Source: Elusimicrobiota bacterium
Lineage (GTDB): Bacteria > Elusimicrobiota > Elusimicrobia > Elusimicrobiales > Elusimicrobiaceae
Assembly (NCBI GenBank): GCA_023398295.1
Contig: JAEWSL010000005.1
Location: 1-28,626, forward strand
Length of the DNA stretch: 28,626 bases
Direction of reading: 5' to 3'
Shown: positions 22,655-28,626 of the stretch, piece by piece
Layout: each line of letters begins with the position of its first letter
How positions within the stretch are numbered: position 1 is the stretch's first letter
Position numbers and translations under genes: made by a program
Notes under the pieces: generated by a model
Database searches by the model: none
What the model was told of the DNA's origin: nothing
The model's input: the letters and a program-made list of their open reading frames with translations, nothing else

Positions 22655-24310
22655 ATGGATAAAAATTTCTTTATTGCGCTCGGCGTGGCTTTGCTGGCCT
22701 ATACAGGCTACTCTTATTTTTTCCCTCCAAAAGATGTGCAAAAATTTAAGCCCGCGGCGCAGATTGTGCAGCAGTCTTCGGCAACGGTCGCAGTTTCCCC
22801 GGTTGAAGGAATTTCAAAACAAAATCAAAATATTTCTTCCGCTTCGCAGGTCCAGCCTTTAGGCGCGGCCCCCGTCGTGCGGGAAGAGCAGCTTTTTGAT
22901 TTATCCACTAAGGAAGCCGACATCGTTTTTACTTCCCGCGGCGCGGCCGTAAAAAGTTTTATTTTCAAGGATATTATAGCCCCGGTTGACCTTACTCCTT
23001 ATAAAGGCGCGGGCTATTTTGCCACTATGCCCGATGTTGATTTCGCGCGCTACGAGGAGCAAGGCGCAGATATCGCCTTTAAGGCTTCTCTGGGCGGGCT
23101 TGAAGTTTATAAAAAATATTTTTTCAGCAAAGACGGCGGCATAAACAAACTTGAAATCAGCCTTGTTAACACCACGTCCCAGGCCTTGCAGCTATCCAGC
23201 TTCGGTCTTAATTTGGGGCCCGGCCTTGCCACGGTAAAAAGCGAGGAGAACGAAAACCCCGCCAACTGGCGCGCCGTCTGCCTTGTGCAGGAAAACGGCA
23301 AAAAGAAACCTACGCTAAATAAGATAACGGCTAAAGTTGCGGCTTCCCCCGAGTCTTTGCAGGAAGAATGCGGCGGCTGGCAGTGGGCCGGCATTGACAA
23401 CAGATACTTTTTGGCGGCCGTAGTCCCGCAGACGTGGACTACAGAGGCCTCTCAGCTTTCTTTTAGTGAAAAATATGTTTACAGTAAGCCCTCTTTTTGG
23501 GGGCTTTTGGGCACAAAGAATATACAAGGCCCTCAATTAAATATTGCGCTTCCTTCCGAAATTCCCGCAAACGGGCAGATGACTTTGCAGGCCGATTTTT
23601 ACTTCGGCCCCAAAGATTACGAAAAGCTTGAAAAACTGCCCTTTGACTTAGGGCGTTCCATACAGTTCGGGTTTTTCGGTCAGTTTGGCAAGTGGGCGCG
23701 TAATTTGCTTGAGTGGCTTTACGGCATTACAAAAAACTACGGGACGGCGATAATCTTGATGACTTTCCTTATCCAGTTATGCCTGTTCCCGCTGACGTAC
23801 AAGCAGTTAAAATCATCGGCGGTGATGGCAAAAATCGCCCCCGAGATGAAACGCATACAGGAGAAATATAAAAGCGATCCCGCCGCGCAGCAAAGGGAAA
23901 TGATGGCCCTCTACAAAAAATACGGGGCTAATCCTTTAAGCGGCTGTTTGCCGCTATTCGTGCAGTTCCCTATTTTCATAGCGTTGTTTAACGCGCTGAG
24001 GACCTCTTGGTCTTTGCACGGCTCGCCTTTTATTTGGTGGATACACGACCTTTCGGCAAAAGATCCTTATTATGTTTTGCCTGTTGCGATGGGTATTATG
24101 ATGTTTATCCAGCAGAAGTTTACTATGCCCGATATGGCAAAAGACAATCCGTCTATGGCTATGATGAAATGGATGCCCGTTTTTATGACGGTGCTGTTCC
24201 TTAACTTCCCGGCCGGTCTTACGCTTTATTGGTTTATAAGCAACTGCATAAGTTTTGCAATCAACATAGTCTTAAAGAGAAAATTGGCGCGCGCGGAAGC
24301 AAACGCATAA
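22655..24310 (+). CDS. yidC: Membrane protein insertase YidC
   Basis: 551 residues from ATG 22655 (GAGGA at 22646-22650; an in-frame TTG lies at 22640). A first membrane segment (about 5-22) is followed by the large periplasmic domain (about 75-330) and the conserved C-terminal insertase with five membrane segments. YidC inserts proteins into the inner membrane with or without SecYEG. The hydrophilic-groove Arg of the first insertase helix (R366 in E. coli, in TFIVRGIMYPLT) is Gln374 here, in TFLIQLCLFPLT (codon CAG at 23774-23776). Confidence 0.95.
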   Translation: MDKNFFIALGVALLAYTGYSYFFPPKDVQKFKPAAQIVQQSSATVAVSPVEGISKQNQNISSASQVQPLGAAPVVREEQLFDLSTKEADIVFTSRGAAVKSFIFKDIIAPVDLTPYKGAGYFATMPDVDFARYEEQGADIAFKASLGGLEVYKKYFFSKDGGINKLEISLVNTTSQALQLSSFGLNLGPGLATVKSEENENPANWRAVCLVQENGKKKPTLNKITAKVAASPESLQEECGGWQWAGIDNRYFLAAVVPQTWTTEASQLSFSEKYVYSKPSFWGLLGTKNIQGPQLNIALPSEIPANGQMTLQADFYFGPKDYEKLEKLPFDLGRSIQFGFFGQFGKWARNLLEWLYGITKNYGTAIILMTFLIQLCLFPLTYKQLKSSAVMAKIAPEMKRIQEKYKSDPAAQQREMMALYKKYGANPLSGCLPLFVQFPIFIALFNALRTSWSLHGSPFIWWIHDLSAKDPYYVLPVAMGIMMFIQQKFTMPDMAKDNPSMAMMKWMPVFMTVLFLNFPAGLTLYWFISNCISFAINIVLKRKLARAEANA

Positions 24311-24334
24311 AGAAGAGTACAGGAGCATAATTTT

Positions 24335-25498
24335 ATGGCAAGAAGAGAAATGGACGCAAAAGGAAAAGACGTAGCAAGCGCAATAATACACGGCCTCAAC
24401 GAACTTGGCCGCAGACGCGATCAGGTGGAAGTTACCGTCGTGCAGGAAGCCTCGGGCGGCTTTCTGGGCCTTGGCGGCAAACCCGCCATAGTGCATATCA
24501 TAGAAAAGAAGTGGGATTCTGAAAACAGTTCTCCTATGAAACCGCGCGAAGCTTATAAATCAAAAGAACGCAAAAGCCGCTTCGGCGATAAAAAAAGCGG
24601 CGGCAGGTCTTCTGCGCGCGGCGGCAAGAAGTCTTTCCGCGGCGAACGCGGAGAGCGCGGGGAGCGCGCAGAGCGCAGCTTAAAGCCGCAGATGCCCAAA
24701 GAAAACGAGCCGCAAAGACTGCCCTCTAAGGAAATACAGGAGGCCGCGCTTACAGACGAGATGAAAAAAGCTCTTTGCGCCGCTAAAGAAAACTTTGAGC
24801 ATATTTTGGGTTTTATCGGCGTCAAGGCTGAAAATCTTAATGCCTGGTGGGACGCTAAACAAGAGCGTATTTTGCTGACCTTTGACTGCGACCACCCCGC
24901 TATCGTAATAGGCAAAGAAGGCAAAACGCTTGAGAGCATTCAGTATCTTTTAACGCTCATTATCAGCAGGCTTTTTGACAGGCCTATATCTGTGGTAACC
25001 GACACGCAAAATTACTGGCGCAAAACGGAAGATAAAATTGACGCCGAAATCGCAAGAGCCGTTACCATTCTTAAAAGGACAAGAAAGGTTTACAGATTTA
25101 CCCCCATGCCCTCGCAGATGCGCAGATACGTCCACCGCTTTTTGGCCGACGATGCGGAAATAACAACCGTTTCCGAAGGCGAAGGCAAGTGGCGCAAAGT
25201 TGTCCTAAAACTGGGGAAAAAGACAACGGCTTCAAAAGGTCAGGACGAAGAGGATTTTGCGTCCTTTGCTCCGGAACAAAACGAAGAGCAAAGCGCCGCA
25301 CAGGAGCAAGCTCCCGCGCAAGAGCCCCTTTCCATGCCTGTTTTGGAAGATATTGCGCCCGCGCAAAAGCCCGAAGAAGAGGCCGTTGCCGAGCAGCCCA
25401 AGCAGGAAGAGCATTCCATTCCGGTAATTGACGTCAACGGCCAGTCCTCCGACGCCGAGGAAAAGGAAGAGTCTTCGGATAAAAGCGAGAATAAATAA
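24335..25498 (+). CDS. jag: Jag/KhpB RNA-binding protein with acidic tail
   Basis: 387 residues. Jag-N domain (about 1-55, GGFLGLGGKPAIVHI), a basic Arg/Gly/Ser linker (about 65-115), a KH domain (about 150-225, with IVIGKEGKTLESIQYLLTLI) and an R3H domain (about 230-300; RRYVH is the RxxxH signature). About 80 extra residues at the end are Glu/Gln/Ala/Pro-rich and probably disordered; most Jag proteins lack this. KhpB binds RNA and affects cell envelope and division in Gram-positives. The ribosome site AGGAG is at 24321-24325. It ends the rpmH block. Confidence 0.93.
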   Translation: MARREMDAKGKDVASAIIHGLNELGRRRDQVEVTVVQEASGGFLGLGGKPAIVHIIEKKWDSENSSPMKPREAYKSKERKSRFGDKKSGGRSSARGGKKSFRGERGERGERAERSLKPQMPKENEPQRLPSKEIQEAALTDEMKKALCAAKENFEHILGFIGVKAENLNAWWDAKQERILLTFDCDHPAIVIGKEGKTLESIQYLLTLIISRLFDRPISVVTDTQNYWRKTEDKIDAEIARAVTILKRTRKVYRFTPMPSQMRRYVHRFLADDAEITTVSEGEGKWRKVVLKLGKKTTASKGQDEEDFASFAPEQNEEQSAAQEQAPAQEPLSMPVLEDIAPAQKPEEEAVAEQPKQEEHSIPVIDVNGQSSDAEEKEESSDKSENK

Positions 25499-25520
25499 AT
25501 AAACTTTAGGGTAGGTAAGA

Positions 25521-25553
25521 AAAAGCGGACGTCAAAAAAAGACGTCCGCTTTT
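25521..25553 (+). terminator. Intrinsic terminator after jag
   Basis: AAAAGCGGACGTC (25521-25533) pairs perfectly with GACGTCCGCTTTT (25541-25553) around an A7 loop. It ends the rpmH-jag operon; trmL starts 38 bp later. Confidence 0.9.
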
Positions 25554-25590
25554 ATCTGCATAAGAAAGCCAAAAAAAGTAAAATGTAAAG

Positions 25591-26061
25591 ATGAATATAG
25601 TGCTGCTTAACCCCGAAATTCCTTTTAATACCGGCAATATCGGGCGCACCTGCGTTGCGACCGACGCTAAATTATATTTGGTCGGCAAACTGGGCTTTAA
25701 GATAAATGATAAAGAAATAAGACGCAGCGGGCTTGATTACTGGCCAAAATTAAATTACGAAATTATGCCTTCTTTTGACGATTTTCTGGCGGCCTTGCCG
25801 CCTTCTGCGCGTTTATTTTTCTTCTCAACGCGCGGCAAAAAAGGCTTATGGGATATTAAGTTTAAGAGGGGGGATTATCTTGTGTTTGGAAGCGAGTCCT
25901 GCGGCCTGCCCAAAAAATTTTACGAAGTTTATAAAAACAATCTCTATAAAATCCCCATGGGCCAAAATACGCGTTCGCTTAATTTATCGGTTAGCGCGGC
26001 GGTTTGCCTCTACGAGGCTTTGCGCCAGACAAACTTTACCCCGACGGCGGAGGCGCTATGA
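25591..26061 (+). CDS. trmL: tRNA (cytidine/uridine-34-2'-O)-methyltransferase TrmL
   Basis: 156 residues, a minimal SPOUT methyltransferase. The N-terminus MNIVLLNPEIPFNTGNIGRT and the knot motifs LVFGSESCGLP and NTRSLNLSVSAAVCLYEA are those of TrmL, which 2'-O-methylates the wobble base of tRNA-Leu. The start has no strong ribosome site. The stop overlaps the MFS gene by ATGA, so translation is coupled. Confidence 0.92.
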   Translation: MNIVLLNPEIPFNTGNIGRTCVATDAKLYLVGKLGFKINDKEIRRSGLDYWPKLNYEIMPSFDDFLAALPPSARLFFFSTRGKKGLWDIKFKRGDYLVFGSESCGLPKKFYEVYKNNLYKIPMGQNTRSLNLSVSAAVCLYEALRQTNFTPTAEAL

Positions 26062-27248
26062 GCCCGCGCGCGGTTTTTATTTTGCTTATGTCCTTAAATC
26101 TGCTTAATTATATTGACAGGCAGATTTTGTTTGCGGTTTTCCCCCTTATAAAACAAGATTTATTTTTGACCGATACGCAGCTTGGCGTTTTGGCGTCAAT
26201 GTTTATGGTCGTCTATATGCTTGCCGCGCCCGTCATAGGTTTTTTTGCCGATAGAACTCCGCGCCAAATCTGGATTTCTTTAAGCGCGTTTATCTGGAGC
26301 GCCGCTACAATCCTAAGCGGTTTTGCTAAAAATTACGCAAATTTACTTTTTGCAAGAAGCGCAATCGGCATAGGCGAGGCCGGCTTTACCAGCGTTTCGC
26401 CGTCTTTTGTGAGCGAGGGCTTTGCTAAAAAAAAGCGCGCGCAGATACTGGGGCTTTTTGGCGCGGCTTTGCCTTTGGGCAGCGCGCTGGGTTATATTTT
26501 AGGCGGGTGGCTGGGCCCCTCTTTAGGGTGGAGAAACGCTTTTTTTATCGTAGGTATCCCGGGCGCTTTAATAGCTTTCTTCGTTTTCTTTAAGGTTAAA
26601 GACAAGCGCGCTGCCTCCAAAGAGCAAAAGCCTAAATTTAGCGCTTACGCAAAGCTGCTTAAAAATAAATCTTTTTCTTATACCTGCTTTGCGCAGGCGA
26701 TGGCTACTTTTACTTTGGGCGCTATGGCCGCCTGGATGCCAAGTTTCTTTCACAGATACCTTAACTTCAGCGTGGCGGACGCGGGGCTTGCTTTCGGTCT
26801 TATAACGGTAGTTTGCGGCGCGGCGGGCACTTTTCTGGGCGGATATCTGGCCGATAAACTTCTTGTAAAAACAAATAAAGCGTATTTTATTGTTTCGGGC
26901 TTAAGCTTTTTGACGGCTTTGCCTTTTGGCGCTTTGGCTTTGCTTTTAAGGGACGTTTACGCGGCGCTTGCCTGCCTGAGCGTCGCCGTAATTTTAATTT
27001 TTATGCAGAGCGGGCCCATGAACGCGGTAATAGTTTCGGTTACAAAATTAAGAGTGCGCTCCATGGCCTTTGCGCTTAATATTTTTATCATACACGCTTT
27101 GGGCGACGCCCTTAGCCCCGCCTTTATAGGCAGGATTTCAGACGGTTGGGGGCTTAAGATGGCTTTATTTTGCAGCATTTTCTTTTTACTGCCCGCTTTG
27201 GCTTTTACCGTGCTTGCCGCACATCATTATCGGGAGGAAGAAAATTAA
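26058..27248 (+). CDS. Major facilitator superfamily transporter (spinster-like)
   Basis: 396 residues and about 12 membrane segments. The N-terminus LNLLNYIDRQILFAVFPLI is typical of the Spns-type MFS group, and FFADRTPRQIW is the loop 2-3 MFS motif. Substrate cannot be told. The start is ATG 26058, with GGAGG at 26049-26053; the frame extends upstream but only through trmL. The 12th segment ends with HHYREEEN, and recG starts 3 bp after the stop. Confidence 0.85.
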   Translation: MSPRAVFILLMSLNLLNYIDRQILFAVFPLIKQDLFLTDTQLGVLASMFMVVYMLAAPVIGFFADRTPRQIWISLSAFIWSAATILSGFAKNYANLLFARSAIGIGEAGFTSVSPSFVSEGFAKKKRAQILGLFGAALPLGSALGYILGGWLGPSLGWRNAFFIVGIPGALIAFFVFFKVKDKRAASKEQKPKFSAYAKLLKNKSFSYTCFAQAMATFTLGAMAAWMPSFFHRYLNFSVADAGLAFGLITVVCGAAGTFLGGYLADKLLVKTNKAYFIVSGLSFLTALPFGALALLLRDVYAALACLSVAVILIFMQSGPMNAVIVSVTKLRVRSMAFALNIFIIHALGDALSPAFIGRISDGWGLKMALFCSIFFLLPALAFTVLAAHHYREEEN

Positions 27249-27251
27249 TTT

Positions 27252-28626
27252 ATGACCGATGTGCAATATGTAAAAGGCATAGGGCCCGTTAAAGCAAAAC
27301 TGCTGGCCAATCTTGCCATAGAAGACGTAAGCTCGCTTTTACACTACTATCCTCGCGCTTATGAAGACCGCAGGGTTGACGCCCCTTTGGGCGAGTTTAG
27401 ACAGGCCTATGACATAAGCTGTCCGATGAGCGTTCTCAGCGCGCGCGTTTTGCCGGCGCGTTCCCTGCTTATTTTCCAAGCTATGCTTGAGGACGATAAA
27501 AAAGAAATTTACGAAGCCACCTGGTTCAAAAAACGCTCTTTTAGATTTGACGCTATGGCGCAGTTAAAAAAAGATTTCAAGGTCGGCGCAAAGTTTTGGA
27601 TTATAGGCAAGCGGGAGGATAAAAATTCTTTTGCCTCGCGCCGCATTACCGTTGAAGAATATTATCCTTTTGGCAGCCCAGACCTCCATATAAACGCCGA
27701 CGCCATTGTCCCGGTATATCCGCTTACGCAGGGGCTAAGCAATAAATTTTTCCGTTTAGCGGTGCATAACGCTTTGCAAAAATATCTTTGCGAGGAGAGC
27801 GATCCTCTCCCGCGCGCTCTTATGGAAAAGCGCAAACTGCTAAGCTTGAGGCAGGCCTTAAAAGCGATACATTTCCCTTCCTCTTTTGCCGAGCTTGAGC
27901 ATGCAAGGCGCCGCATGGTCTACGAAGAATTTTTGCTTATGACAATGGCCTGGGGCATAAAACAAAAACAGGGGCGCAAAGTGGTAAAGCCGCATAAATA
28001 TGAAATCAAACGCACGCTGCTTACGCCTTTTAGAAATAATCTGGGTTTTGATTTTACGCCCGCGCAGACAAGGGTTATAAACGAGATTTTCAAAGATATG
28101 CTTTCCAATTTTCCCATGACAAGAATGCTGCAGGGCGACGTAGGATCGGGCAAGACTGTCGCGGCCTTAAGCGCTATTTTGCTTGCGGTTGAAAATAATT
28201 ATCAGGCGGCTTTTATGGCCCCGACGGAAATTTTGGCCGCCCAGCATTTTATAACAATGCAGAAATTCTTGCGCGGGCTTGAAGTTAAGGCCGCGCTTTT
28301 AACCTCCAAAACGCCCAAGAAAGAAAAAGAAAAAATTTTAAGCCAAATTGCCGAGGGCGCCGTAGACGTAGTAGTGGGCACGCATTCTTTGATAGAGGAC
28401 AATGTGCTCTTTAAGAACTTAAAGCTTATTGTTATTGACGAGCAGCATCGCTTTGGCGTAAAACAGCGCGCGGCCCTGCGCGCAAAAGCGGCTTACACGG
28501 ATATGCTCTCTATGACGGCAACGCCTATCCCGCGCACTTTTGCCATGGCTTTTTACGGCGATTTGGACGTTTCTACCATTGACTCTTTGCCCCCCGGCAG
28601 AAAGGAGATAAAGACAACTCTTGAGG
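27252..28626 (+). CDS. recG: ATP-dependent DNA helicase RecG (3' truncated)
   Basis: The first 458 residues are present. RecG remodels stalled forks and branched DNA. The N-terminal wedge (OB-fold) domain starts with an HhH-like YVKGIGPVKAKLLA and leads to Walker A GDVGSGKT (295-302), as in E. coli at the same position. Then follow MAPTEILAAQH (motif Ia), DEQHRFGV (Walker B, from 396) and SMTATPIPRT (motif III). The window ends in the second helicase half. It starts 3 bp after the MFS gene. trmL, the MFS gene and recG look like one unit. Confidence 0.95.
   Translation, partial: MTDVQYVKGIGPVKAKLLANLAIEDVSSLLHYYPRAYEDRRVDAPLGEFRQAYDISCPMSVLSARVLPARSLLIFQAMLEDDKKEIYEATWFKKRSFRFDAMAQLKKDFKVGAKFWIIGKREDKNSFASRRITVEEYYPFGSPDLHINADAIVPVYPLTQGLSNKFFRLAVHNALQKYLCEESDPLPRALMEKRKLLSLRQALKAIHFPSSFAELEHARRRMVYEEFLLMTMAWGIKQKQGRKVVKPHKYEIKRTLLTPFRNNLGFDFTPAQTRVINEIFKDMLSNFPMTRMLQGDVGSGKTVAALSAILLAVENNYQAAFMAPTEILAAQHFITMQKFLRGLEVKAALLTSKTPKKEKEKILSQIAEGAVDVVVGTHSLIEDNVLFKNLKLIVIDEQHRFGVKQRAALRAKAAYTDMLSMTATPIPRTFAMAFYGDLDVSTIDSLPPGRKEIKTTLE

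Noticed and set aside
22901..22909. TTATCCACT, one mismatch from a DnaA box, near rpmH-yidC
   Set aside because: A single hit within yidC coding sequence, with no cluster of boxes or AT-rich unwinding region and no dnaA nearby.
1..28626. CRISPR array, integron cassette or prophage
   Set aside because: No evenly spaced direct repeats, attC-like core sites, integrase, transposase or phage genes were seen.

Overview
The window reads as chromosomal DNA of a diderm (Gram-negative) bacterium that makes lipid A. It carries bamA, an ompH/skp-type gene, lpxD, lpxC, lpxA and lpxI in a row, followed by the rpmH-rnpA-yidD-yidC-jag block. A pyrophosphate-type phosphofructokinase, a two-subunit class I fumarase and LpxI (instead of LpxH) point to an anaerobic fermenter outside the Proteobacteria. 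From memory an Elusimicrobiota (Elusimicrobium-like) member fits best, but this is inference and no marker here proves it. Nearly all genes lie on the + strand, are tightly packed and often overlap by ATGA. The exceptions are a secreted protease and a tRNA-Thr on the - strand.

Layout. 1-3975: end of an unknown gene, fumarase alpha and beta subunits, a lipoprotein, a small outer-membrane barrel candidate and PPi-PFK. 4024-7787: an envelope cluster with a HAMP membrane protein, a TolC-like protein, an exported patatin-like lipase and a TPR protein. 7788-8318: the only long gene-free stretch. It holds a 382-bp element with long terminal inverted repeats and several internal hairpins, then a strong sigma-70 promoter. 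8319-11028: two exported proteins of unknown function, one glycine-rich. 11043-12357: rpmB and, convergent with it, a trypsin-like protease that appears to be transcribed behind tRNA-Thr(UGU). 12491-14323: an ECF sigma factor, its putative zinc-binding anti-sigma factor and a small exported Met/Cys-rich coiled-coil protein.

14401-21727: outer-membrane assembly (BamA, OmpH) and the early lipid A pathway (LpxD, LpxC, LpxA, LpxI). fabZ and lpxB are not in the run. 21740-25553: rpmH, rnpA, yidD, yidC and jag, ending in a clear terminator. 25591-28626: a TrmL-type tRNA methyltransferase, an MFS transporter and the first two thirds of recG, which runs off the window.

The genes mostly serve envelope building (BamA, OmpH, Lpx enzymes, YidC/YidD, TolC), translation and RNA processing (L28, L34, RnpA, TrmL, Jag) and fermentative carbon flow (fumarase, PPi-PFK). 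The least explained part is 7803-11028. No CRISPR array, transposase, phage gene or rRNA was seen.
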